Shown: piece by piece, positions 44,601-56,200 of the stretch
Numbering within the stretch: the stretch's first letter is position 1
Layout of the letters: every line of letters begins with the position of its first letter
NCBI GenBank assembly: GCA_963969365.1
Contig: OZ017756.1
Coordinates: forward strand, 1,240,001-1,304,000
Direction: 5' to 3'
DNA: 64,000 nucleotides
From: Asterochloris sp. CNOR1
Taxonomy: Eukaryota > Chlorophyta > Trebouxiophyceae > Trebouxiales > Trebouxiaceae
Program-made: the position numbers and the translations under genes
The notes under the pieces: model-generated
Seen by the model: the letters and a program-made list of their open reading frames with translations, nothing else
What the model was told of the DNA's origin: nothing
Databases searched by the model: none

Positions 44601-47600
44601 CTCCTGAAGACATGGGCGTCCTCCATCCTGTACCCAATGGTGAGCAGCTGGATGAGCAGGCTGCTGCAGCCCCAGACTGGCAGTTTTCGCCCTCAGCTGC
44701 TCTGCACCATGCTGGGCTTGCACACTACCGCAGAGTGAGATGACGGGAGCGCCCTGAATGTCCTCACGTTGATGCCCACCTTGGACTGCAGGCTGCTGAT
44801 GCGCTGAGGTGGAGCAGCACATGCCCATCGCATACCTGGATGAGGAGACTCCTTCCGTCCCAGCCCAGAAAGGCCCTGTCGCCCACCCAACTTGACAAGA
44901 TCTACAGAAAGGGACCGCCGGCATCTTCAAACCTGACGATGGGCGTATCCCTGACGTCGTGCCAGCCAGTGAGTGCATGCCGCGGATGTGCTGTAGGGCA
45001 TGCGGCCCCTCCTGCTCATCTGTGTAGTGCCCAGACCAGACCTCAGAACGGCCCCTTCCCTCCTGACCAACTGCTTTGTGTGCAGCCCTGGCAACCCTTG
45101 GCCGCTACCCACCTGAAGACGGGCATGTCCTCTATCTTGTGTCCGCCAATGAGCAGCTGGGACTGCATGCTGCTGATGCGCTGCTCCAGGCGGCGCTTCT
45201 CCTCCTTCTCTATCATGAACTCGCGGCTGCGCTGCTCCAGGGCGGTGATGGCTGCCAGCTTGTCTGCCTCTGCACGGCGTTTTTGCTCCTCCACCTGCAG
45301 GCAGCAGGGGGGGGTGGCAGTCATGAGGCAGCCAGGCAAGCAGCCACTAAGCTCAAGCTGCTGCTCGTCCTCTACCTGTGCACAGTCCGCCTCGAGTGTT
45401 CAACAGTTAGCACAAAGGGAAGACGGCCAACACAAGACATGAAGGCTGCCAGCTTGTCCACCTGAGGCACCACAGCTGCCTGGCACTCTAACAAGCAGTT
45501 GGAGCACTTGCTTGCTCGGGCAGAAAATACCTTGAGAAGGTGCCGCTTGTCCACCAGCTCCCGTTGCCTCTGCTGCAGCTCAGCTCGCAGGCGCCGCAGC
45601 TCACGCTCATACTTGCGCAGCAGGGTGCGTTGGTCCACATCCTCATTTACACGCGCCAGGTTGCGGATGGACTTGGCGCGGTTGGCAAACTTGAGGGTGC
45701 TCAGCGACTCTGCAGGGGGCGCAGTGGGGTGTCTGTAGGGGTTGAAGCACAGCGGTTCACACAAGTCGCTATCACCAGACACATAAGTGCTCAGTGGCTC
45801 CCACTGGAGGCTCTGTTGTTTGCATTGAGAGCTGCTGGCCAGCGCATAGGGCTGTTGAAGGCCGCGCTGCCACTGGTTGGTGCTGGTCTGGCGGGGTGCA
45901 CAGACCCCTGGCAAGCCCCTTGGAGGCGCTGCCGTGCTGGCTCTGCATGCCTCAGACCAGCATGTACCACTGCCAGTCCACCCTTCAACTGCAACTGCAT
46001 CATCTGACCATGCTGGACGCTGGTGTTCTTGCTGCTTGCCGAAGCTGCACACTGGCAGACCACGCCTTCTCAACGGCTGCAAAAGCTGCCCCAGCACTTG
46101 TGAAAGACAGCCTGGTGCCAAGGGTTAAGCCGCAGCAGGCCAGACATGCGGACATCTGTGTCCCAAGCACTGCTATGTGCCCAGCTGGCCCCTACTATAC
46201 CGTCGTGCGGGCTCACCAGAGTAGGCCTCCAGCGCAGGGGAGATCATGGCCAGCATGGTGGTTTTACAGTTTCCACCCAAGCTGTCCTCCAGGATGCGGG
46301 TCAGCTTGCTGTCCCTGCAGCCAGGGCAAGCAACAGACCCCTGAAATTGGCACACGTTATCAGCCACCAGAACCAGGTGCAGAGATGCACATGGATGTGG
46401 GGCTGCACCATCGAGCAGTAGCACTCCAGCGCCAGCCTGACACAGCAGTGCAGGTCAGCTGGTGCTAAGGCGGTGTACCGTCCCTGAACCCTACACCCTT
46501 GACGGGAAACGCCCACCTGTAGGGGATATGTGAGCGGGTGCCTTTGGTGTCAGTCAGGGCTGCAATGACGTTGCCCAGTGCGCTCAGGGACTGATTGATC
46601 TTCTTGCTCTCCTCCAGACGCTTGCCTGTAGGCACGAGACCCTGATGGGACAGAATTGTGGCAAGCCCAGCATGCTGCCAGCCGGGACCTGCAAACAGGG
46701 GGCCTGCGCAACACAGGATGCTGGGCAGTCTAGGCGCTGCCGAGAGGCACTTCCAACCCCATAAGACCTGCATCTACCGCCTCTCTGCATGATCTTGTGG
46801 CCTGTGGTCCTCTGCCCACCTGTGGCCCCTGTGATGTGGACGCGCTCACTGCCGGCCAGGTCCACCAGGTTGAGCTTGCCCACCTTGACGCTCTGGCGCA
46901 CGCCGCCCAGGGGGTCCATGGAGGGGTGCCGCGCTTTGCCCATGCCTGCAGCAGGTTGGGCCTGTTGTTGCGCAGCGGCTGTGGTCAGCAAATCATAATC
47001 GAGGCGCAGCGTGATCACTTATCATGCCTGCAGCAGGCAGCGCACTGGCTTGATGTTGAGAGGCCCACAGCCTGGAGATCGAGTTGCATGCACCATGCAG
47101 CATTGGCCACTTGTGGCAACAAAGCACACAGCCCATGGCCTGCAGCCTGGGGCAGGCTCCCTCTCACGTGGGACCAGCTCTACGCAGCATCTACAGCCAA
47201 AGCCCTGCCTGGAGTTAGCCCTCTGAACTGCTCCATCTCCTGGTCCTCTGCTGCCGGGGTGTCCTCAGCAAACACGGTGGACTTCTCCACAATGATGATG
47301 AACACAGCGTGGCTGCGGCTGGAGGCCTCGTTCAGCTTGGTGGCGCCAGTGGCTCTCTGGGCTGCTCCACGCTCCATGAGGCCATACACCTGCATGCACA
47401 ACCAAGCCTGCACCTGCCAGGTGTGCCCACAAGCTACCCCAGCTTGACATGCGCTCACCAGCAAGTGGATTCAACAATTTGACCAGGTGAGCCTACGCCA
47501 TACCCATCCACCTGAGCTGGCTGCCTGACCCACTTGGCCAGACTGCAACACAGAAGCTGTGCACGCTCATTATTACTAAATTTCAGCCCACACCTGCAGG

Positions 47601-50600
47601 GACATGCACCACCCACTCAGACACCCCATGCAGCTCTTCCTCATGAAGCATTCATGTTCCAGCAACCCTCACTTCCCTGAGGCAGCGCACCACCCACTAT
47701 CATGCTGCACCAAGCCCACGTAATTGTTGCTAGTCTGTAAGTCGCAGTCGATTTCACCTCTGCAGGCGAGCGCACCACCCACTCCGACAGGCCATCCACA
47801 TACACGCCGCGTTTGCGGTCTTCCCGAATCACCAGATTCTGCCGGTCGGGCTTCAGGAGGTCGCTGATGACCTGCCCGGACACCAGGGACCACTGTCAGT
47901 TCTTTGCAGGCTGCAGGGCAAGCTGCCAGCAGCCCTGTTGCCCCTGTTCAGGGGCAGCACAGGTCTGCAGCTTGCCATACCACACGTGGTAACAGCCTCA
48001 ACCCTGCAGAGCAACCTGATGTGGCAGCTCAGCTGACTTGGGACAGATGTCTGGCTTGCCCTGACCAGCACACAATAGGCCCTCAGGCTGCTGCCGCACA
48101 ACATCATGGCAGGTATGCTGGCCAGCTCCAGACAGCTGGCACCGTCAGCACCATGCGGGTCTAGCGGCTTTTGCAGTGACCCTGCTGGATATATCTCCAT
48201 ATTGGCATTGTGCAGGCATCCAGCTGCAGCCAACGGGCTGCTGATGTGCGGGCCCTTCTCTTTGCAATCGAGGCACCAGACCGTGCGCATGAGGATCCTG
48301 CAGGTGCCCAGCACCACGTGCTACGCCTCAAGCATGTCTCAGCCAGCCTTGAGGACGTCTCTAACTGCCTGCCCACCAGCAGTGAACCAGCCTCACCTCG
48401 TTGTAGATCTGGAGGTAGGACGCGCGCACAAGGAACTTGCTCTGCGCGGCCTGGCGATCGCTCTCAATGTACTGAAACACGTCCTCGATGGCGCGGGGGA
48501 TGATACCCCGTGTGGGGCCCTCGTGCCCGCCCTCCATCGTGTAGGTCTTGCCAGTGCCTGCGGGGGCAGCAGTGGGGTTGGGATTCATGCTTTGGGGCAC
48601 ACACAAAGGCAGAACTGCTGCGCGTGCTGCCGTGGTGCTGGTGAGGCAGGCATGCAGGGGGCTGCCACTGGCAGGCAGCGTGGGGCTGCAGGTCTGGCAC
48701 AGCAGCTGGAGGCATGCAGGCACGATTTCCATGCAGGTTCTGACACACACAGCTGCACCTAGCATGCAGGTCAGGCCCCACCGGTCTGGCCATATGCGAT
48801 GATGGCCGCGTTGTAGCCCTGCAGCATCATCGAGTGCCTGTGAGGTGACAGCATTAAGCTAGCACAGACAGCAGATACACTGTAGCACTCTCTGCACCAT
48901 CAAGCTCAAGCCGGTCAAGTGGCGAGTCAGGCGGTCGGTCAAGCTCCCAGCCAGGCAGCAAGTGGGCCGTGCAAGCCCAGGACAAGGCCCCCAGCCTCCT
49001 CTCAGCCAGGCCGGCAGCTGAGCAGACCTGAAGTGCATTGTGAACAGCTCCCCGCGCTGTCTGCTGATACACCTCTGCCTGCAGTGCCTCGGCTGTGTAC
49101 ACGTGGTCAAAGGTGAAGCGGTAGGTGGAAAAGACCTGCAGGGTGTGAGATCATTGCTTAAATGCCCAGCAGGACTGCGCCTGTGTATGCTGCACAGACA
49201 CTGGCATGTACATAGGTGCATTCAGCACACCGGGGGCAAAGCTCCCGCATGATGTGCTGTGCTCCCACTGCTTCCAGCATTGTCTGCTGAGCTGCATGTT
49301 TGCCCACCTTGTGTGGACAGGCAGGGGGTACCATGCTTGCGTATGCGCTGATTCTGCTGCACGCAGCTGAGCGGGAGATACTTGCCAGCCCATTCTCTGT
49401 GTTGGTGCCACCCCCTGACTGCAGGGATTGCAGGTTCTCTGACAGGATGATGGTCCGGTGGCTGGGGTCCGCCATGACGGTGTTCTCGAAGGGGCGCATG
49501 CCCTGCAGCTCCCGGGGGAGGGGTGGCCGCACGCGAATGACCACCTGCACGGATGTGGGTGGGCTGTCAGCAGGAGAGTTGAGGCAAGCCCTGGTGTGGT
49601 GCATGCCGCGTATGCCTGCAGGGCCGGAGGGCGCAGCACACCAACCACCTGCAGCAGTAAGGGTGAGAGCTGGGGAGAGCCAAGCAGTGGGGGGCTACTG
49701 CACGCCCTGACATGCTATGCTACTGCAGGATGGGCAGTGACGTGTTGATGCAGGGGGTTGCTTCTGGAGTCCCAAGACCTGCACAGTGGGCGGTCATACC
49801 CCACCTACACCAGTGGGGCTGAGCTGTCAGGGTTAGGGCACTGAGACAGCAACACAATCAAAAATGATGCAAGTGCTGCAGCTCGCGAGCTGCAGATGCA
49901 GTCGCACATTGACTTGTTACGCTGAAAGGTGCGGCTGAACTCACAAGTCTCAATGTTGGTGGACATTGGCCGCACAACCTGTGATGGTGATGCAGGGCAA
50001 CACCATCACTCGGAACAGACGGGGCGAGCTGTCAGGCAAAGTCCAGCTTTGGCAGCTTAAAGCTGGTGCAGATGCATGCCCTGCAATGCCCGCTGCTGTG
50101 GCTGACCATGTGCAGCAGCTGGGCTGGCCGTCAGGGGAGGACAACACCCCTCGGTCCCTCCTGCTGAGGTGGCACTCAAGAGAGGCGTCGGTGCCCTCCA
50201 ACCTTAGTGCCAAAGGACAGGGCACCAGCAGCAGGCTATCAAGTGCAGCCGTGGCAGACTGGGCCCCTCCAGTCCCTACTGTCCATGCCCGCGCTGCTCA
50301 GCTTGCTGCTCATCCCTGAGGGTGCCAAGCTGATGCATGTCACTGAGTTGCAGGCGCAGCCATGCAAAGGGCCTGCATGCTTGTGTTGGCACTGCAAAAG
50401 ATACTCTGCTCGCCTCCCAGCGGGCGCCTGCTCTGCGCAGACAGCTTGGGGGCACCACAGCCCATTTGGGTAAGCCAGCTGCCAGCTCCAAACCTTGAAG
50501 TTCTCGCCCTGCTCATCCAAGAGGCCATTCTCTTCCTGCTCCCTGGCTGTGGCCTCTGTCTGGGAGTACAAATCAGAAACCTGCCGAATCATTGCCTGCA

Positions 50601-50754
50601 GCTCCCCTGGGGATGCCTGCAGGGTGGCACAGGCAAGAAAGGACCGCTTCAGGGGCTGACATGCCAAGTCACCTGCGGCATGATCACCATGATCAACCAG
50701 GTTTCTTGTGGCAGCAGAAGTTACCTGCTGGAAGCTCTCTATGTCTGCCTGCAT
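41604..50754 (-). CDS. N-terminal-motor kinesin with coiled-coil tail
   Basis: The first exon, 50754-50725, encodes [10 protein letters not shown]; 50616-50494 encodes [20 protein letters not shown] and ends GENFK, which joins in phase to [13 protein letters not shown] (49544). The motor follows: [20 protein letters not shown] (49136-49029), [12 protein letters not shown] (about 48820), the P-loop end [40 protein letters not shown], switch [10 protein letters not shown], switch [48 protein letters not shown] and [17 protein letters not shown] neck and long coiled coils follow ([60 protein letters not shown]). The last exon, 41708-41604, gives [16 protein letters not shown] and a TGA. This is a plus-end-type motor by position. 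The KIEDMPVFR block and neck resemble a kinesin known to me from ciliated protists; I cannot name the family. Several introns carry two to four exon-edge copies. Confidence 0.87.
43850..44155 (-). repeat. Echoes of a kinesin coiled-coil exon (44205-44280)
   Basis: The plus-strand exon text CACCCTCTCCTCCTCCACCC, CCTGCCTCTCCTGCTCCAGC is echoed at 44117-44155 (CATCCCTCTCCTCCTCCATG), 44030-44085 (CCACCTGCCTCCTGCCTCTC) and 43850-43905 (CACACCGTTCTCCGCCACGC), three degenerate copies in line. Confidence 0.7.
44595..44985 (-). repeat. Echoes of a kinesin coiled-coil exon (45115-45190)
   Basis: The plus-strand exon text GGGCATGTCCTCTATCTTGT, GTCCGCCAATGAGCAGCTGG recurs at 44613-44680 as GGGCGTCCTCCATCCTGTAC, CCAATGGTGAGCAGCTGG, and more weakly at 44755-44810 and 44930-44985. 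Confidence 0.8.
47600..47720 (-). repeat. Echoes of a kinesin motor exon (47766-47815)
   Basis: The exon text GCGCACCACCCACTCCGACA (plus strand, about 47769) recurs as ATGCACCACCCACTCAGACA (about 47603) and GCGCACCACCCACTATCATG (about 47685). Confidence 0.75.
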
Positions 50755-51301
50755 GGTTGGGGTCTGTATAGCTGTAATCTCTCACCAGATGCAGGCAAGA
50801 TCAGGGTGCAACTTCAGCCTTAACGGCAGCAGGACCCGATGATCCAGCACATTTAGGCCTCTGAAGGGTGCGAAGTGGCTGTTGAGGGTAGCAGTTTGCA
50901 GAAGTGTGACTGGGACACACGACAAGCTTTTCATGTCATGATTCAATTACATATTTAGCATCCCCGGACTTGCCATTGCACTTCAGCTCGGCCGCCTGCA
51001 TTCCAGTCTAGAACATCGGGCCTCTGAGTAAGCCAAGCGGGAGCTCACCGTCATTCGAGAGGGAAGAGCACCCAGCACGGCATTGTGAAGGCAGGCTGTT
51101 GCTGATCACTTTGATTTCTTCAGGTGACAGCGGTCACCGCCTGCCAAGTGTGGTGCATCATTGCAGAGACATCGGTGCTGCATCTTAATTCCCTTCATGA
51201 GCTCTCAAGGGTCCATTGGTTAGTGCAGGCGCAGCAGGCACTGAAAGGCCGAGTTGGCAGCATTTACCAATCGCCAGGGTTCAGGAGGCCCCTGATCAGC
51301 A
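50755..51301. promoter_or_regulatory. Bidirectional intergenic region between kinesin and dynein light chain genes
   Basis: 547 bp separate the start codons of the minus-strand kinesin (50754) and the plus-strand Tctex1-type light chain (51302), so both promoters must lie here or overlap upstream exons. No canonical TATA box was found; the region around 50940-50965 is relatively AT-rich. Confidence 0.5.
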
Positions 51302-52714
51302 ATGGATGACGCTGCGGCTGTCTTTGCTGCACCTAAGCAGACAAGCTATGAGAACACATATCGCACCAGCCCTGAGGAGTATGGAGAGGAAAGTTGCGGA
51401 GCCATGTAGCTAGATCCTGCAGACATGCTGGTTTGAAATTCTGGCACTGCAGCATCGCTCATCTGGAGTGATTCACCCCAGAACCTCTACTGCAGCAGCG
51501 GGGCTGGCTGCACAAGCGTGATGGTGCCATCGACTGCCCTGACCCTGACTTGCCCCTTTCCTCCATGTGCTGCAGCAGCTGGAGTTCAAGCGGCATAAGG
51601 TGCAGCAGGTGCTGCGCACCGTCCTCGAGGAGCGCATGAAGGGGCAGATGTATGACCCAGTCAAGGGTGCACAGGTGAGGCTTCCGTGCTTCTCCGGAGG
51701 TGCGCTGCTGTGCATCTGCTGGCAGGTCCAACTGCGTATCGCTCTGCCTGCTCAAGTTCAGCCCAGCAACCAATCATACCAGCGCATGAAGCTGTACTTT
51801 GGGCTTGAGCATGGTGGCAGACTGCAGTGCTGTCGCACACAAAGGCTCTCCTGTGCTGCCACCTGCTTACATCTTGACAGTTTGTAAGCTGCCAGCAGCA
51901 TGTACTAGCACCACGACAACCCGGCAGGCACGCACTGCAAGCTGTCCAGCATACTGACTGCTGCCTGCAGTATGCTAAGCAACTGGCAGATGACCTGCGA
52001 GAGAAAGTGAAAGCCCTGGGGTATGACAGGCATAAGCTGGTCGTGCAGGTGGGCGTAACGCACTGTGCTTGTCGTTTGGGCTGTCCATGCATGACTGGCC
52101 CAGTTAGAGTGTGCGGGAAAGGCGCCTGCAAGCTGATGCGAAAAGAGAAGCTTGCAGCAGGTTTCATTGATTTTGGCCACTGTGCTTGGTTTGTTGTCAC
52201 TTCATGCACGTGGCCCCATTTCAGTACTGTCAGCCATGATGGGCTGCCCGCCACTCCAGCGAACCCCAACAGGCCTTGCCTGGCCCCAGTGGTCGCTTTG
52301 TGTCCGCCCACATGCTTGATTGTCCAGAATTCCTGGTGCAGTCAGTCTGCAGCCCCGCCCCCTGCTTTCACAGAGGAGAGCCCCAGCGCCAAGACCTGTC
52401 AACCCACAAAGCAGGGCAATGTGCCGCCAATGCTGCGCTCCTGGCTGCAGGTCACACTGGGCCAGAAAAAGGGGCAGGCCATGCGAATTGTGTCTCGATG
52501 CCTTTGGGACACCCATGCAGATGCCTCAGCCTCCGAGTTCTACGAGAATGAAACCCTATACTGTGTATGCCAGGTCTGCTGTCATGCACACACCTGCCTG
52601 TTCTGGAGTATATGCCTCTGTACTCCTGAGGACAAAGTGATTTTTGCATTTTATGTGTGAAGGTTGCTCACTCTACATGACCACTTGTAGGTGTACGGAC
52701 TTTACTTCGAGTGA
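51302..52714 (+). CDS. Tctex1-family dynein light chain (DYNLT2B/TCTEX1D2-like)
   Basis: The start exon reads MDDAAAVFAAPKQTSYENTY then RTSPEEYG, matching the ENTY start of this family. Later exons: 51576-51674 FKRHKVQQVLRTVLEERM, 51971-52048 AKQLADDLREKVKALGYDRH then KLVVQ, 52451-52573 VTLGQKKGQAMRIVSRCLWD and SEFYENETLYCV, and 52691-52714 VYGLYFE then TGA. The order and the RCLWD..D...YENETL.C signature define the Tctex1 fold. The closest known members are DYNLT2B (cytoplasmic dynein-2, intraflagellar transport) and Tctex2b (inner-arm dynein). The protein would dimerise and bind dynein intermediate chains. The junction between the first exon and 51576 is unresolved because no phase-compatible consensus donor is obvious. 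The gene lies head to head with a kinesin. Confidence 0.82.
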
Positions 52715-53278
52715 CTCCAGCAGTGGACATGGCACATGATCAGGTTTCACGCCAATCTAGTGGCCACCATTCGAATGCATGCATGTGCATCATCCAAGTC
52801 ACATTTCTGAACTTGCACTGTATATCTCGTCAGCATTTGCTGCCACCACCTTTCTGATCAATACTACTCAGAATCAGGGTTCAGCTGCCAAAATATAAAA
52901 GAGGACCTTCACAAACGATTGCAACACTGAAGGTGCCTCTACTGGAGGCACCCATAGGTTGCGGGATGTACACAATCAGTGGACACTTGCAGGCATGCAC
53001 TAAGAAGGGAAAGAGGTGCTGGACATGCGGTCTTGGGAATTGAAGGGAATGGAGCAGCCAGCCAGATTGGCGTGCTACCTGGTTCAGGGCGGGATTGTTC
53101 AGATGGGGCGCTTGTGTGGGGATGCTGCCTAGCCTGCACTGTGAGCCATGGGAGGCGGTTCAGGGGGCACAGAACTCTGGATTGCACATGTTGTGTGTGT
53201 TGGACCCCTGGAGGGTTCCCCAACACAGCCTGCGTGAGACTCTCCCTGTTCTGGAGGCCTTGCAGGAGGAGGCGCGCC
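52715..53278. other. Convergent intergenic region with TATA-like tract
   Basis: TATAAAA occurs at 52894-52900 on the plus strand in an otherwise TATA-poor window, but no convincing plus-strand gene follows. On the minus strand an open frame (about 53259-52939, GLQNRESLTQAVLGNPPG...) could be an alternative last exon of the bZIP gene if the weak donor after EECYAEE is used. Confidence 0.35.
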
Positions 53279-56200
53279 CTACGCCAGGTTACACCCTGGC
53301 GCGCATGCTGGGGCACGGACCTCTTCAGCATAGCACTCCTGGACGGCATTCATGAAGGCCAGAGCATCCACGTGCTCGGGGAAGGACTTGAGGATCAGCC
53401 AGGCGCTCTGCAGGGGTGAACAGCAGAGCTTAGTGGTTCCTCTGCTGCAGTCTGCAGCAGGCTGCGCAAGCTTGCATGCAGGCAAAGGGCAGCACGCTGC
53501 AAGTCCTCAGCAACTTTGCTGCAGCTGGCTCGATGGCCACCAATGCAGGCTGCTGCTGCAGCAAGCCAGCAGTATGACATGTCGTGGCAGTGCTATTTCA
53601 ATGCGGATTGGTGACCCCCACGTGTAAGTGCCTGCAGACCCTTTAAGCGCAGACCAAGCTGCCAGGCATTCCACCTGCCACTTGAGCTGGCAAGCCTGCA
53701 AAGCCATGCTGTAGCTGCCATGACACTGCATTGCTGCATGCTGCACCTGAAACACCACTCAGACAACACACCTGCAGCGGGTTCAGCTGAAACCTGAAGA
53801 CCGCGTACAGCATCTGGACATTGAACTGCTGCTCCTCCCTCAGATTTTGTTCCAGTGCCTCCGACAGCTTGTTCAGCTTGCTGTTGTCGTCAGCAGCATT
53901 GGCAATGACCTGGTCTGAGCCCGAGTCTATCTGTGGTACGACTGTGTCGACCAGCTGGCGGCTCAGCTCGCTGCGTGTCTCAAAGATGCTACAGATCGGC
54001 AGAAAACATTGCGTCATGTTGCAGGTCAAGTGGGGTCCTCAAAGGGGCTGTCCGCAAACTGCGTGCTCAGCGCTGCAGCTCTTGGAGGATGCTGCAAGCG
54101 GCGCGGCCATGTGTCAAGGAGACGAGCCTGCTGGCGGTCTCTCTTTCGCTGCAGCTAAGGGGAAAGCAACATGCCATAACTGACATGGCCCGCGGCAATA
54201 ACAACGCCAAGAGCAGCATGCAATCCATTGCAAAAACGGGTGCCTCCCGCAGGCATCGCAGAATAATCTCCTGAGGTCAGCTGCTGACTGGGCACGGCAG
54301 GACTCACAGCTTCAGCCTGTTCAGGCATTCCATCCTCAGATTGATCAGCTGCTGCTTCTGCTGCGCGGACAGGCGGCACTCCTTGGCGGCATTGATCCAG
54401 CGATCAGGCTCCCTCCAGCTCTTGAGCGTGCCACACCTGCAGCACGCCAGGAAGAGCCATGGTGATCAGGGGGCGCATGGACACCAGAAATTGCAGAAGG
54501 AGCCGCTGAGCGAGTTCGTTGTCCTGAGACGGCAGCAGCAGTGCCCAAACACGCTTTGCCTAACTCATGCTTTGCTCGACTCATGGCAGCAGTTCAGCCG
54601 GTGCCCAACACATGTGGTGGGAGGTCAGCCATCTGCAGCTCATGCTGGAACTGCAGCTCATGCTGGAACTCCAATGGCGACGCTGCCACAGAGAACATCT
54701 CGCAGGATCCCAGACCTAAGAGTTTGTAGGCCCAATTGAGCACCCCTCTTGTGAGCGCTGCAGCAGCCCCGCTGCGTGTGCTACACCCCACTTACATATT
54801 GCAAGTGCTGCTCAGCTCACTCTCCTGCAGCAACTTGCCACAGCTGCAACACTCCCACGAGAGGTCAGCCCCTGCTGTGGCAGCACATGAATCTGTATTC
54901 ATCGCATGAGGAGCAACATGTGCATAAGGATGTCCTTTGTCCTGGGCAGCTTACTCAGCAACAGCCTACCTCGCGCCCACAAGACAGAGACTCACAGTGC
55001 ACTGAAGTGCCAATCAGCTCTTGTTTCACAACCATGCTTGCACTCAGTAGTCAGAAGCCCCACTCATGCATTGTAGGTGGAGTTGTACAATGTGGCAGCC
55101 TTCCTAGAGGGCTGAAAGCAGGCATTTGCAAAAGGAAACCTCGCGGACCATCACAGGCAGTGTGCTGGCACGTTTCCCCAGCCAGAAAGCCACTCACACA
55201 TCATAGGTGCGCGCCAGCAGCTCGTCCATCTGGATGCCCTCCATCTTGGCCACCTCGCAGCAGTTGATCACCACCTGCTCCAGCTTGCCAGCCAGCTTGC
55301 CCAGAGCCTCTCCCTCAGGGTCTGGGCCCACCTTGGGCCGCTGGTCCCACAGCTGGAGCTCCTCCAGGCACAAACGCAGCTCATCAATCTGCACCGATGG
55401 AACAACACATGCAGTGGAGTGGCTAGTGTGGGCTGAGGTGCAGCTCATGTGCTGGTCCTGGAGCTGAAGGTCATCCAGGCAGCCGCCTGGTCACCCATGC
55501 ATCCTGCACTATAGGGAGTGCACAACAGGCAATGAACTGACTGTTGGTCCTGCAGTTGCTAAGGGTCCAGGCTCAAATGCAGCTCGTCAATCTGCCTGAG
55601 ATACCCAGCCAGAAATTTGAAATGGAGTGGGCGGAATGCGTGCTACCCTGAGCAACCACTTGGCCAGGGAGATGGTTCAGGCTCTGGTGCCGCCTGAAAT
55701 GCAACAGAAACTGCTCAGGCAGAGTGCTAGTGCAGCCAGCAGTGTCAGGATACTGATTGGCAGAAAACATATTGGGTGTCAGGCTCCCAATTTTTGCAAT
55801 CGCAGAGCTGCAGAGGCAGGACTGCAGCCAGACCTGCAGCCAGGCCACCAACATTGATGAGTACCAAGTGCAGGCTCTGGTGGTTGATAGACTGCAGCAC
55901 CCAGCGCTGCACTGCACACGCAGCTATTGCTGCAGCAGGGTTTTTGCGCTGACCCCAGGGGTCAGAAGTACAAACCATGATGGCGAGCAGGCATAGTGGT
56001 CAGGCCACTACCGGTTTGACGACGAGCCAGCAGGCATTACGAAAGCTGACATGCAATCTCTTCTCACCAGGCAGCGACAAACTGCATGCATTAGCTCCAT
56101 GTGTGTCACTGTGGAACACAGGCTTATGTCAACCCCCATGACCATGCAAGCAGAACATTCAACGCTGAATCGTGTAGCAGCCATCTGAGACCGTCACCAC

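Noticed and set aside
52894-52900. TATAAAA as promoter of a plus-strand gene
   Set aside because: No coding exon follows on the plus strand before the bZIP exons; left as an AT-rich intergenic tract.
54640-54680. Two-unit repeat of CAGCTCATGCTGGAACT as a regulatory element
   Set aside because: Only two units in a bZIP intron; better explained as another local duplication.
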